In this document: positions 1 through 7,792 of the stretch, piece by piece
Numbering within the stretch: the first letter of the stretch is position 1
Layout: every line of letters begins with the position of its first letter
From: Nocardia mexicana NBRC 108244
GTDB lineage: Bacteria > Actinomycetota > Actinomycetes > Mycobacteriales > Mycobacteriaceae
Length of the DNA: 44,691 nucleotides
Direction: 5' to 3'
NCBI RefSeq assembly: GCF_001613165.1
Contig: NZ_BDBV01000025.1
Coordinates: 1 to 44,691, forward strand
Program-made: the position numbers and the translations under genes
Notes under the pieces: model-generated
The model's input: only the letters and a program-made list of their open reading frames with translations
Told to the model about the DNA's origin: nothing
Databases searched by the model: none

Positions 1-1
1 G

Positions 2-622
2 CACGTGGCCCTCGCCGGACCCAGCGGTGCGGGCAAGTCGAGCCTGCTGCGCTGCGTCTACCGCAGCTATCTGCCCGATGCGGGCACCGTGACACTCGGC
101 ACGGCGTCCGGGCTCGTGGACCTCACCGCGCTCAGCGACCGGGAGATGGCCAGGCGGCGTGGCCGCGAACTCGGCTACGTCTCCCAATTCCTTTCCGCCC
201 CACCGCGAACCGGACCCCTGGAGGTTGTGGCGGCGGCCGGACGACGGCGTGGCCTGGACCGCGCCTCGGCCCGCGATGCCGCGGCCGCGGCACTGCGGCG
301 GCTGGCGCTGGACGAAACCCTGTGGGACGTCGACTGCGGTGTGCTGTCCGGCGGCGAGCGGCAGCGCGTGAACATCGCCGCGGGCACCGTGCACCCGCCG
401 CGCCTGCTGCTGCTGGACGAGCCGGTGTCGGCCCTGGACCCCGCCAATCGCGAACGCGCACTGGACCTCATCGCGGCCCTCTCGGCCGACGGCGTCGCGG
501 TGCTCGCGGTCTTCCACGACCTCGAGGCCATGCACCGCCTCGCCGACCGCGTCCTCCGCTTCAGCGAGGGCCGCATCGCCGAGCACGGCACCCCCGCCGA
601 AGTCCTGGGGGTGGCGGCGTGA
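2..622 (+). CDS. phnL: PhnL, C-P lyase ABC-type ATPase subunit (5' end outside window)
   Basis: ABC-type ATPase of the carbon-phosphorus lyase machinery, not a transporter subunit. PhnL associates with the PhnGHIJK core and is needed to make ribose 1-methylphosphonate 5-triphosphate in the cytoplasm. Visible: Walker A GPSGAGKSS right at the left edge, the signature LSGGERQRVNIA, Walker B LLLLDEP followed by VSALDP, and the switch histidine in AVFHDLEAMH. The frame is open through base 2, so the usual 20-30 N-terminal residues and the start codon lie upstream of the window; the GTG at 5 is inside the Walker A strand and is not the start. phnM directly downstream supports PhnL over a generic ABC ATPase. 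The rest of the C-P lyase genes (phnG-K) would be expected to the left. Confidence 0.88.
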   Translation, partial: HVALAGPSGAGKSSLLRCVYRSYLPDAGTVTLGTASGLVDLTALSDREMARRRGRELGYVSQFLSAPPRTGPLEVVAAAGRRRGLDRASARDAAAAALRRLALDETLWDVDCGVLSGGERQRVNIAAGTVHPPRLLLLDEPVSALDPANRERALDLIAALSADGVAVLAVFHDLEAMHRLADRVLRFSEGRIAEHGTPAEVLGVAA

Positions 623-681
623 GCAAACAGTCGCATCGTGCACCGGCACTGCGAACCTATGTCTGCGAGGAGGCGGCGTGA
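619..681 (+). CDS. possible 20-codon bridging ORF between phnL and phnM
   Basis: GTG at 619 overlaps the phnL stop as GTGA, and after 20 codons its own TGA (679-681) overlaps the phnM GTG (678) as GTGA. The predicted peptide begins VSKQSHRAPALR and ends EEAA. Both junctions carry the same GGCGGCGTGA string. It may only be a translational relay that keeps ribosomes moving from phnL to phnM, or may be chance. There is no family match I recognise and the protein is too short for coding statistics. Confidence 0.2.
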   Translation: MSKQSHRAPALRTYVCEEAA

Positions 682-1907
682 ACGCGATTCTGGACACCCT
701 GGACCGGCCCGCCTGGTCCCTGCCGCAGTCGCCGCGGGACTACGTGCTCGGCCACGTGCGTGCCGTGCTGCCCGATCGGGTGGTCGACGACGCCCGAATC
801 GTGGTGCGGGACGGGCGGATCGCGGAGGTGGGGCCGAGCCGGACCGGCACCGTGGCCGATGTCGACGGCGGCGGGCTGATGTGCCTGCCCGGCCTGGTCG
901 ACGTGCACTCCGACGGGCTGGAGCGCGAGCGGCTGCCGCGGCCGGGAGCCGAACTGCCGTGGCTGTTCTCGATGATGTCGTTCGAGGGCAAGCTGCGGGC
1001 GGCGGGCATCACGACGGTCTTCCACGGCGCCTCGTTCTCCGATCGGCAGACGGCCCGGGACAAGCGCAGCGTGCAGTCGGCGCTGGACATGTGCGAGGCG
1101 ATCGCGATCTGGAACGACCGCGACACGGCCGGGCTGGTCGACCACCGCGTGCTGCACCGGCTGGACGTGCGGTGCGCCCCGGGCCTGGCGGCGCTGACCG
1201 ACCACATCGAGCAGGCCGTGAGCCACGGCAGGTTCAATCCGGCTGTGCCGGCGGTGATCTCGCACGAGGACCACACTCCCGGCATCGGACAGTACGCGGA
1301 CCGAACGTACTACGAGACCTACCTCGCCACCATGCAGGGCCTGTCGGCCGAGGAGGCCCGCACGCAGGTGGACGAGATCGCCCGCGAACGCGCCGCGAAT
1401 CTCGCGGTGCGCGAGGAGTCCATGCACTGGCTGGCCGGGCAGGCCGCCACGGGCGTGGCCCGGATCTTCGGACACGATCCGGAGTCCGCGGCCGAGATCG
1501 CGGACCTGGCCGGGCGCGGCGGTGCCGTCGCGGAATTCCCGACCACCGAGGAGGCGGCGCGGGAGGCGCGCGCCCGGGACATGGCGGTGATCATGGGCGG
1601 GCCCAATGTGCTGCGCGGTGGATCGCACTCCGGCAACGTGTCCGCACACACCCTCGCACGGCTCGGGCTGGTGACGGCGCTGGCCTCGGACTATCTGCCG
1701 TCCGCCCTGCTGTCCGCCGTCTTCCTGCTGGCGGGGGACGCGAGCGTGCCGCTGGCGCGAGCGGTGTCGCTGGTCACCAGCGGACCGGCGACCGCCGTCG
1801 GGCTGACCGATCGCGGCACGCTCGAACCGGATCGGCGGGCCGACCTGATCCTCGTCGGCCTCGAGCACGACTGCCCGGTGGTCCGCGCGGTGCTGCGGGC
1901 GCACTGA
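678..1907 (+). CDS. phnM: PhnM, ribose 1-methylphosphonate 5-triphosphate diphosphatase
   Basis: Amidohydrolase-superfamily enzyme that removes pyrophosphate from alpha-D-ribose 1-methylphosphonate 5-triphosphate, giving the 5-phosphate substrate of PhnJ. At 409 residues it is somewhat longer than the E. coli enzyme. Family landmarks in order: the metal motif PGLVDVHSDGLE near residue 75, FSMMSFEGKLRAAGITT, ISHEDHTPGIGQY, GGPNVLRGGSHSGNVSA and the C-terminal ALASDYLPSALL. The GTG start at 678 is preceded by GAGGAGG (667-673), a good ribosome site, and lies in a GTGA overlap with a tiny upstream ORF. It is probably co-transcribed with phnL. I am confident of the family and of the role in phosphonate use. 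Confidence 0.93.
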   Translation: MNAILDTLDRPAWSLPQSPRDYVLGHVRAVLPDRVVDDARIVVRDGRIAEVGPSRTGTVADVDGGGLMCLPGLVDVHSDGLERERLPRPGAELPWLFSMMSFEGKLRAAGITTVFHGASFSDRQTARDKRSVQSALDMCEAIAIWNDRDTAGLVDHRVLHRLDVRCAPGLAALTDHIEQAVSHGRFNPAVPAVISHEDHTPGIGQYADRTYYETYLATMQGLSAEEARTQVDEIARERAANLAVREESMHWLAGQAATGVARIFGHDPESAAEIADLAGRGGAVAEFPTTEEAAREARARDMAVIMGGPNVLRGGSHSGNVSAHTLARLGLVTALASDYLPSALLSAVFLLAGDASVPLARAVSLVTSGPATAVGLTDRGTLEPDRRADLILVGLEHDCPVVRAVLRAH

Positions 1908-1945
1908 ACCGACAACCCCCGGCATCCGCCCCCAGCCATTCCGCT

Positions 1946-1969
1946 GCGGTTAACCGCTGGTTGCCGTGC
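1946..1969 (+). promoter_or_regulatory. PHO-box-like direct repeat upstream of phnD
   Basis: Two GGTT units start 11 bases apart (GGTTAACC at 1948 and GGTTGCCG at 1959), the unit spacing of actinobacterial PHO boxes (consensus close to GTTCACC repeated every 11 bp, bound by PhoP/RegX3-type regulators). The left unit also lies in a perfect 12-bp palindrome GCGGTTAACCGC (1946-1957). The position, about 65 bases before phnD in the only sizeable gap of the cluster, fits phosphate-starvation control of phnDCE. No convincing -10/-35 pair was recognised. The match to consensus is partial. Confidence 0.4.
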
Positions 1970-2033
1970 CGGACACGGCTGTCACGGACCGTCGTGGTGG
2001 CGGGGAACGGGCAACAAAGGAGTCAACGTCACA

Positions 2034-2966
2034 ATGGGTAGCAATATCTTCCGCGCCCTCGGGGTCGCCGCCGCGGTCGCGGTACTGGGCCTCACCGGGT
2101 GCGGTTCCAGCGCCGACAGCAAGGGCTCCGGCGATCCGGACACGCTGGTGCTGGCCTCGATTCCCTCGGAGAACTCCGGCAGCCTGCAGCAGCAGTACCG
2201 GCTGGTGGCCGACGTCATCGAGAAGGAGACCGGCCACAAGGTGCAGTTCCAGAACGCGACCGACTACGCCGGGGTGATCGAGGGCCAGCGCGCCGGCAAG
2301 GTGCAGATCGCCGGGTACGGACCGTTCTCCTACGCCCTGGCCAAGGACAGCGGCGTCCAGACCACCGCGATCGCCGCGCCGGTCAACGCCGCGGACGCCA
2401 AGCCCGGATACGTCTCCTACGCCGTCACCAAGCCGGGTTCGCCGATCAAGACACTGGCCGACTTCCGCGGCAAGAAGGTCTGTTTCGTCGATCCCTCCTC
2501 GACCTCGGGTTACCTGTACCCGTCCGCGGGGCTGAAGGAGGCGGGCCTCGACCCGGAGAAGGACATCACCCCGGTCTTCGCCGGTGGGCACGACGCCTCG
2601 GTGCTGGCCGTGCTGAGCGGTCAGTGCGATGCCGGATTCGCCTACGACACCATCGTCGACAAGACGATGCCGGAGAAGGGCCAGCTGAAGCCCGGCGATA
2701 TCGGCGTGATCTGGAAATCGCAGACCATCCCCACCAGCCCGATCGCGATCAGCACCACGCTGTCGGCGCCGCTGCAGGAGAAGCTGACCGCGATCTTCCG
2801 CGATCAGCTCAACATCCCCGCGCTGACCGCCGCGGGCCGCTGCTCCGGCGCGGACTGCACCCTGCCCGACGGCGTGAAGTACGGCTATGTCCCCGTTCAG
2901 GATTCGCTGTACGACGGTGTCCGGCAGGTCTGCAAGGTCACCGACGCCAAAGCCTGCAAGTCCTGA
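2034..2966 (+). CDS. phnD: PhnD, phosphonate/phosphate ABC transporter substrate-binding lipoprotein
   Basis: Extracytoplasmic binding protein that delivers phosphonates (or phosphite/phosphate esters) to the PhnCE transporter. The N-terminus is a lipoprotein signal: hydrophobic stretch ALGVAAAVAVLGL followed by the lipobox LTGC, with C23 as the acylated residue. The mature part has the PhnD family pattern: early substrate loop SIPSENSGSLQQQYR, TDYAGVIEGQRAGKVQIAGY, then VDPSSTSGYLYP and AVLSGQCDAGFAYD. It is 310 residues long, the usual size. Start ATG 2034 has AAAGGAG at 2016-2022. Lies 19 bp upstream of phnC. Ligand preference cannot be read from sequence, but the C-P lyase neighbours favour phosphonates. 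Confidence 0.92.
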   Translation: MGSNIFRALGVAAAVAVLGLTGCGSSADSKGSGDPDTLVLASIPSENSGSLQQQYRLVADVIEKETGHKVQFQNATDYAGVIEGQRAGKVQIAGYGPFSYALAKDSGVQTTAIAAPVNAADAKPGYVSYAVTKPGSPIKTLADFRGKKVCFVDPSSTSGYLYPSAGLKEAGLDPEKDITPVFAGGHDASVLAVLSGQCDAGFAYDTIVDKTMPEKGQLKPGDIGVIWKSQTIPTSPIAISTTLSAPLQEKLTAIFRDQLNIPALTAAGRCSGADCTLPDGVKYGYVPVQDSLYDGVRQVCKVTDAKACKS

Positions 2967-2985
2967 TCCGCGGTAGGAGAACGTC

Positions 2986-3804
2986 ATGTCCGATCCCGAC
3001 CACGCACTGGGCGCGACGATCGATCGCGTCCTGAGGCCCGCCGTCGCGCTCGAGCGGGTGCACAAGAATTTCGGACCGCGAGTCAGCGCCCTCGAGGACG
3101 TCTCGCTGCAGGTGTATCCGGGTGAGGTGGTGGCGCTGCTCGGCCAGTCCGGCTCCGGCAAGTCGACGCTGCTGCGGCTGCTCGACGGGCTGCACACCCC
3201 CGACGGCGGCACGGTGACGGTGCTGGGCCGGGACGTGGCGGCGGCGCGCGGGCGCGAGCTGCGGGCGCTGCGCCGCCGGGTGGGGTTCGTGTTCCAGCAG
3301 TTCCATCTGGTGGGCAGCATGTCCGTGCTGGAGAACGTGTGCACCGGCGCGCTGGGATCGCTGCGCGGACCACGGCTGGGCTTGGTCACCTATCCGAAGT
3401 CGGTGCGGCTGGCGGCGATGGAGCAGCTCGACCGGGTCGGCTTGGCCGACCGCCCGTTCCAGCGCGCCGACACCCTCTCCGGCGGCCAGCAGCAGCGCGT
3501 CGCGGTGGCGCGGGCGCTGGTGCAGCGGCCGCGGATCCTGCTGGCGGACGAGCCGGTGGCCTCGCTGGATCCGGAGTCGGCGGCGCAGGTGATGGCGCTG
3601 ATCTCGGCGATCGCCGCCGAGGACGACCTGACCGTGCTGTGCAGCCTGCACCAGGTCGAGCTGGCGCTGTCGTGGGGGCATCGCCTGGTCGGCCTGCGCG
3701 CCGGGCGCGTGGTCGTCGACAAGCCGATGTCGGCGATCGACCGGACCGAGACGATGTCCATCTACTCGACGGTGGCCGCCGCCGCGGTCCCGCAGCCGGT
3801 GTGA
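2986..3804 (+). CDS. phnC: PhnC, phosphonate ABC transporter ATP-binding protein
   Basis: Cytoplasmic ATPase that powers phosphonate import with PhnE. A 20-residue leader precedes the ABC domain. Motifs: Walker A GQSGSGKST near residue 50, Q-loop VFQQFHLVGSMSVLENV, signature LSGGQQQRVAVARAL, Walker B ILLADEP then VASLDPESA, and the switch in LCSLHQVELALSWG. It is 272 residues, typical for PhnC. The ATG at 2986 follows GTAGGAG (2972-2978). Its stop overlaps the phnE start by GTGA, so the two are very likely translationally coupled. Confidence 0.93.
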   Translation: MSDPDHALGATIDRVLRPAVALERVHKNFGPRVSALEDVSLQVYPGEVVALLGQSGSGKSTLLRLLDGLHTPDGGTVTVLGRDVAAARGRELRALRRRVGFVFQQFHLVGSMSVLENVCTGALGSLRGPRLGLVTYPKSVRLAAMEQLDRVGLADRPFQRADTLSGGQQQRVAVARALVQRPRILLADEPVASLDPESAAQVMALISAIAAEDDLTVLCSLHQVELALSWGHRLVGLRAGRVVVDKPMSAIDRTETMSIYSTVAAAAVPQPV

Positions 3805-5531
3805 TCTCCGTGTCGGTGCTCGCTCCCGAAAGACCGCGTCCCGCAGGGCAATCCGAACAGCCGACCATACCCCGGCCCTCGGGCACCGCGATCGGCGTGG
3901 CCGCCGTACTGGTGGCGTGGGTGGTGGCGTCCGTGTGGTCGGTCGCCTCGCTGCGGCTCAATATCGCCACCTTCGCCGACAGCCTGGGCAACGCCGCCGA
4001 TTTCCTGTCCCGCGCGCTTCCGCTGGATTTCCCGCCACTCGCCGAGCTGGCAGCGATGACCGGGCAGACCCTGGCGATCGTCGCCTGCGCCACTCTGCTG
4101 AGCGTGCTGCTGTCGGTTCCGGTCGCGGTCGCGGCGGCGCGCAACACCACGCCGGGTGCGCCCGCACGCTGGGGTGCCCGCGCAATCATCGTGGTGGCCA
4201 GGGCAATTCCCGATATCGTGCTGGCCATCGTGTTCCTGCGACTGTTCGGGCTCGGCACGCTGGCGGGTGTGCTGGCCATGGGCATCCACTCGGTCGGCAT
4301 GGTCGGCAAGCTGTACGGCGACGCCATCGAGGACACCGCGGCCGGTCCCCGTGACGCGCTGCGGGCGGCGGGCGCGGGCTGGGCGCAGCAGCTCACCGGC
4401 GCCGTGTTCCCGCAGGCGCTTCCGGCGTTCGTCGCGACCGCGCTGCACCGCTTCGACATCAATCTGCGCACGTCGGTACTGCTGGGCTATGTGGGCGTCG
4501 GCGGACTCGGCATGGAGCTGTCGATGGCGACGCGGACCATGCAGTACCGGCGCGCGCTCGCCCTGGCGCTGTTCGTGCTCGCCCTGTGCATCGCGGTGGA
4601 ACTGCTGTCCGGGGCGGTGCGCCGCGCGCTGCTCGGCAACCAGGCGCCCGCCCGGCGCGGACCGTGGCGACGATTCACCCGATGGCTGCGGCGCGCCGAG
4701 AACGGCTGGGCCACCGGCGAATCCGCGAGCACGACCAACGACGGCGGCTACCGCATCAGCCCGCCGTGGACCGCCCGGCGGATACGCGGCGCCTGCTACG
4801 CCGCCGTCACGATCGTGGCCCTGGTGGCGGCCGTGCGGGGAGCCGATCTGGAACTGTCGCGGGTGGGCGAGGGGCTCGCCACGTTGCCGCAGACGCTGGG
4901 GCTGTTCTTTCCGCCTGCGAGCGGCGGCATCTGGGGCGAACTCGTCGACCAACTGATCGTCACGGTTCAGATCGCCCTCGCCGCAACCTTTCTCGGGTTC
5001 CTGATCGCGCTGCCGATCGGTGCCTTCGCCGCCCGCAATGTGGCGCCGAGTCCGGAGGTGGCCCGGGTGTTCCGGATGGTCATCGTCACCGTGCGCGGTA
5101 TCCCGGACCTGATTCTGGCGATCCTGTTCATCGTGGTCACCGGGCTGGGTGCGCAGGCCGGTGCGCTGGCGCTCGCCGTCGGCACGGTCGGGTTGTTCGG
5201 CAAGCTGATCGCCGACTCGCTCGAGGAGACCGACGTGCGGGTGCAGCAGGCGGTATCGGCCACCGGCGCCACCCGCGTGCAGGTCTTCGGCGCCGCGACA
5301 TTGCGCCAATGCGCGCCCGCGCTCGTCGCCCACCTGTGCTACCAACTCGACGTCAACATCCGGGCGGCCACCCTGCTCGGCGTGGTCGGTGCGGGCGGCA
5401 TCGGCTTCTACCTCATCAACGCCACCAGGGTGCTGCAGTTCGACGTGGTCACCACGATCGTCCTGATGGTGTTCGCTGTGGTGATGGCGGTGGAGGGCAT
5501 CGCCATGTGGCTGCGCCGCGCCACCTCGTAA
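3801..5531 (+). CDS. phnE: PhnE, fused tandem phosphonate ABC permease
   Basis: Membrane channel of the phosphonate importer. Two complete PhnE-type permease domains lie in one 576-residue chain: domain 1 about residues 20-275 and domain 2 about 325-576. Each has its own cytoplasmic EAA-type loop (DAIEDTAAGPRDALRAAGAG in the first, DSLEETDVRVQQAVSATGA in the second) and the GYVGVGGLG or GVVGAGGIG segment. The two halves are clearly diverged, so this is an old fusion of the usual phnE1/phnE2 pair rather than a recent duplication. GTG 3801 gives a 4-base overlap with phnC; GTG 3810 is an alternative start. The linker between domains (about 285-330) is charged and likely cytoplasmic. Confidence 0.9.
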   Translation: MISVSVLAPERPRPAGQSEQPTIPRPSGTAIGVAAVLVAWVVASVWSVASLRLNIATFADSLGNAADFLSRALPLDFPPLAELAAMTGQTLAIVACATLLSVLLSVPVAVAAARNTTPGAPARWGARAIIVVARAIPDIVLAIVFLRLFGLGTLAGVLAMGIHSVGMVGKLYGDAIEDTAAGPRDALRAAGAGWAQQLTGAVFPQALPAFVATALHRFDINLRTSVLLGYVGVGGLGMELSMATRTMQYRRALALALFVLALCIAVELLSGAVRRALLGNQAPARRGPWRRFTRWLRRAENGWATGESASTTNDGGYRISPPWTARRIRGACYAAVTIVALVAAVRGADLELSRVGEGLATLPQTLGLFFPPASGGIWGELVDQLIVTVQIALAATFLGFLIALPIGAFAARNVAPSPEVARVFRMVIVTVRGIPDLILAILFIVVTGLGAQAGALALAVGTVGLFGKLIADSLEETDVRVQQAVSATGATRVQVFGAATLRQCAPALVAHLCYQLDVNIRAATLLGVVGAGGIGFYLINATRVLQFDVVTTIVLMVFAVVMAVEGIAMWLRRATS

Positions 5532-5615
5532 GACCCGGGGACTGCACAGCCATCGCATTTCCCCTATTTCCGGCTCGCTTTCGGCCGGAATCCGCCGACA
5601 CTGCCGGGAGTATCC

Positions 5616-6410
5616 ATGCTGAGCACGAAACACATTGGTGACCAGGCGAATACGGCGTTGGTCGCCGCGGCCGAGGCCGCGCAGACCGCGTACCGCAAGG
5701 CGCTGGAGAACCACTCGCCGCAGCAGCTCGCGGCCGTCGCCATGGACGGCGCCGACGGCACACCCACCATGCTGATCGACGTCCTGGTGGAGGAGGCCGT
5801 CATCGACGCCGCCACCGCGGCGGGGGTGAACGTGCTGTCGGAGGAGCGGGGTTGGATCGATATCGGCTCGGCGGTGAGCCTGGTCATCGATCCCGTGGAC
5901 GGGTCGGCCAATGCGGCGGCCGGGGTCCCGCTGTCGTGCTTCAGCGCCGCGGTCGCCGTCGACGGCGAGTTCACCGAGGCGATGACCGTCTGGCTGCACA
6001 CCGGGGAGCGCTGGTGGGCGGCGGCCGGACGCCCTGCCTTCGGGACCAGCGGCTGCCGATCGGCGAAGGCGGCGGCGGTGTCGGTGCTGCGGCCGCACCC
6101 GCGCAACTGGGACGCCTGGTCGCGAGTTGCCCGGTCCGCCACCAGGATTCGGATCCTGAGCTGCAGCACCCTGGACGCGGCTTTCGTGGCGACCGGCGCC
6201 GTGGACGCCTTCGTGGACGCGGGCAGCGATACGCATCGGCTGATGGATATCGCGGCGGCCACGGTACTCGTGAGTGCGGCGGGCGGTGCGGTGGTGGACG
6301 CCTACGGCCGCCCGATCGTCTTCGACACCGACCTCACCCGCCGCTGGAGCGGGGTCGTCGCCGCCACCGCGGAACTCGCGGACGAGTTGTGCGCCCTGAT
6401 CCGGGGTTGA
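5616..6410 (+). CDS. inositol monophosphatase family protein in the phn cluster
   Basis: Mg2+-dependent sugar-phosphatase fold. Metal-site motifs: SEER at residues 75-78 (usual SEE), DPVDGS at 92-97 (usual DPxDGT/S), and the late aspartate D211 in HRLMDIAAA followed by AAGG. The N-terminal lysine-containing motif of classical IMPases is replaced by DGADGTPTMLID, so the substrate may not be inositol phosphate. ATG 5616 has GGGAG at 5605-5609. It lies 84 bases after phnE on the same strand and probably belongs to the same transcript. A role in phosphonate use, for example dephosphorylating a ribose phosphate product of C-P lyase or a phosphorylated phosphonate, is inference from position only. 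Confidence 0.8.
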   Translation: MLSTKHIGDQANTALVAAAEAAQTAYRKALENHSPQQLAAVAMDGADGTPTMLIDVLVEEAVIDAATAAGVNVLSEERGWIDIGSAVSLVIDPVDGSANAAAGVPLSCFSAAVAVDGEFTEAMTVWLHTGERWWAAAGRPAFGTSGCRSAKAAAVSVLRPHPRNWDAWSRVARSATRIRILSCSTLDAAFVATGAVDAFVDAGSDTHRLMDIAAATVLVSAAGGAVVDAYGRPIVFDTDLTRRWSGVVAATAELADELCALIRG

Positions 6411-6436
6411 GCGCCGCGGCCCGGGTAACCGGCGCT
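6410..6436. terminator. hairpin between convergent genes
   Basis: Perfect 7-bp arms AGCGCCG (6410-6416) and CGGCGCT (6430-6436) with a 13-base GC-rich loop span the gap between the ends of the IMPase gene and the minus-strand secreted-protein gene, touching both stop codons. The placement suits a bidirectional terminator. There is no T-tract, as is common in this group. Confidence 0.4.
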
Positions 6437-7091
6437 AACGACCGAGGCCGTTGAGTAGCAACGGAATACGGCCCGCATAGTCGGTGGGCAGGTAGCGCTC
6501 CGGGCCGGTCGTCCACGGCTGCCCGGACTGCGGATCGTAGCGATCGGGCATGGCGATACCCCGGGGTGCGTACGCGTGGAATCCGTGGGCGGCGGTGGTG
6601 CGCGTCGCCCGCCAGAGATGATCACGGAAGGCGACGACACCGACGGTATCCGAGCTGACGGCCGCACCGCGCAGTTCCGCCACCCGCGCCGCGACACCGT
6701 CGGTCGACAGGTAGGCCAGCGTTCCGTCCGGATTGCGGTCGGCGGCGATGGTGACCACATCGCGCATCCCGTACTTCGACTCGAGCACCTCGGCGATCGT
6801 CGTCTGCGCGAAGACGGGAATGTCCCGGTCGCCGCGCGCCGCGACCACGGCATCGGCCAGCGCTTCGTTCACCGGGCCGGGCTCGCCCTCGATCCGCGCC
6901 GGATCCGCGCCCGGAGGTATCCGGTTGCCGAAGCTGTAGGCGACGATCAGCGAGAGATCGTCCGGGGCGGCGGTGGGAACGCCCCACACCGATTCCGCGG
7001 CGGCGCTCGGTCCGGCGTGCGCCGGCACCTGGCACGCCAGCGGCGCGATCACAGCTACGGCGCCGACACACAACATACTGCGGAGTCTCAC
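6435..7091 (-). CDS. secreted protein of unknown function
   Basis: The GTG start at 7091 gives 218 residues with a classical signal peptide: VRLRSMLC, hydrophobic VGAVAVIAPLACQV, cleavage after PAHA. A later ATG at 7076 would remove the arginines and is less attractive. The mature part is a mixed alpha/beta domain with SLIVAYSFGNRIPPGADPARI, GDRDIPVFAQTTIAEVLESKYG, STDGVAARVAEL and VGVVAFRDHLWRATRT. This order loosely recalls DUF218/YdcF-ElyC proteins (nucleotide-like fold, cell-envelope role), but I cannot confirm that. The protein ends with an unusual PDRYDPQSGQPWTTGPERY stretch. It is transcribed in the same direction as the small secreted gene upstream (84 bp apart) and may be co-expressed. 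Function unknown. Confidence 0.65.
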   Translation of the reverse strand: MRLRSMLCVGAVAVIAPLACQVPAHAGPSAAAESVWGVPTAAPDDLSLIVAYSFGNRIPPGADPARIEGEPGPVNEALADAVVAARGDRDIPVFAQTTIAEVLESKYGMRDVVTIAADRNPDGTLAYLSTDGVAARVAELRGAAVSSDTVGVVAFRDHLWRATRTTAAHGFHAYAPRGIAMPDRYDPQSGQPWTTGPERYLPTDYAGRIPLLLNGLGR

Positions 7092-7174
7092 CGAATCGAT
7101 GCTAACGGTGCCGCCCGAGCCGCGAGGCCCGGCCACCTCGCGGGCGGCCGGGTCTCGGCAAGGCAGTGCGGGGG

Positions 7175-7477
7175 TCAGGCCGACCCGCGAATGCTCTTGA
7201 CGTCGCAGACGTCGAGCACATAGTGGCCGTGCTCGTCGACGCCCAGATCGATCCTGTTCTCGGTGCAGGTCGATTCGACGATGACCGTGGCGCCGTGATT
7301 GCAGACGTTGTGGTAGTACACGGTGGTGCTGACGTTTCCGTCGTCGTAGGAGTACGTGATGCACCCGCTCGTGCCCTCGACGCGCTCGGCGGACGCCGTG
7401 GTGGCGGTGGCGACGGTGGACCCGACCGCGGCGGCGGCAATCGCGAAACCCGCCAGCAGCCTGTTCGTCTTCAGCAT
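7175..7477 (-). CDS. small secreted four-cysteine protein
   Basis: 100 residues. The second in-frame ATG (7477, MLKTNRLLAG) is preferred because CGGAAG lies just before it, whereas the first (7495) has only CCCC upstream. The signal peptide runs to about TASA. The mature ~70-residue domain carries four cysteines in the contexts GCITYS, NVCNHG, STCTEN and DVCDV, so two disulfides are likely. It is rich in Thr, Val, Tyr and Asp and shows beta-strand periodicity. No family recognised; small actinobacterial exported proteins of this type are common and mostly unstudied. It could be cell-wall associated. Expression together with the downstream secreted protein is possible. Confidence 0.6.
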   Translation of the reverse strand: MLKTNRLLAGFAIAAAAVGSTVATATTASAERVEGTSGCITYSYDDGNVSTTVYYHNVCNHGATVIVESTCTENRIDLGVDEHGHYVLDVCDVKSIRGSA

Positions 7478-7792
7478 GTTCTTCCGTTCTTCCATGGGGA
7501 CTACGGCGAGCGAGATTATGGTGGTGCCGTAAGGCTGTCAAAGCCCGTCGAACTGCATGTTCGGGCGACCACCACGCCGTGTCGGAGCCTCCGGAGGGAA
7601 TCCGTCGAAAATCTGAATCATTCTGTGGCGCAACACTGTTCGCGTGTCTGATGTATAGTCGGACCAGCACCGCCCGGGGGCACGAGGGTACGGATTTGCG
7701 GGGCCGGGAGGCCCGCAAGCGCGACAATGATTCGCGTGGTGGCAACTTTCCTGCGCGGGCCGACAATTCCAGAACCCCCGCGGCAGGCTCAG
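7478..7792. other. 315-bp intergenic region between two minus-strand genes
   Basis: No convincing gene. It must carry the promoter of the small secreted protein. It also contains, on the plus strand, a -10-like TATAGT around 7656 preceded by TG (TGATGTATAGT) with nothing annotated downstream on that strand, and a GC-rich hairpin at 7698-7716. GC content is visibly lower around 7600-7660 than in the flanks. Confidence 0.5.
7698..7716 (-). terminator. GC-rich hairpin downstream of the IclR gene
   Basis: GCGGGGCC and GGCCCGC can pair with one bulged G around a 4-base loop, about 80 bases beyond the stop codon of the minus-strand regulator. It may terminate that transcript. No T-run follows. Confidence 0.25.

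Noticed and set aside
3762..6236. 824-codon minus-strand frame across phnE and the IMPase gene
   Set aside because: The translation is Arg/His/Gly/Gln-rich with no family features, while the plus strand has clear PhnE and IMPase motifs.
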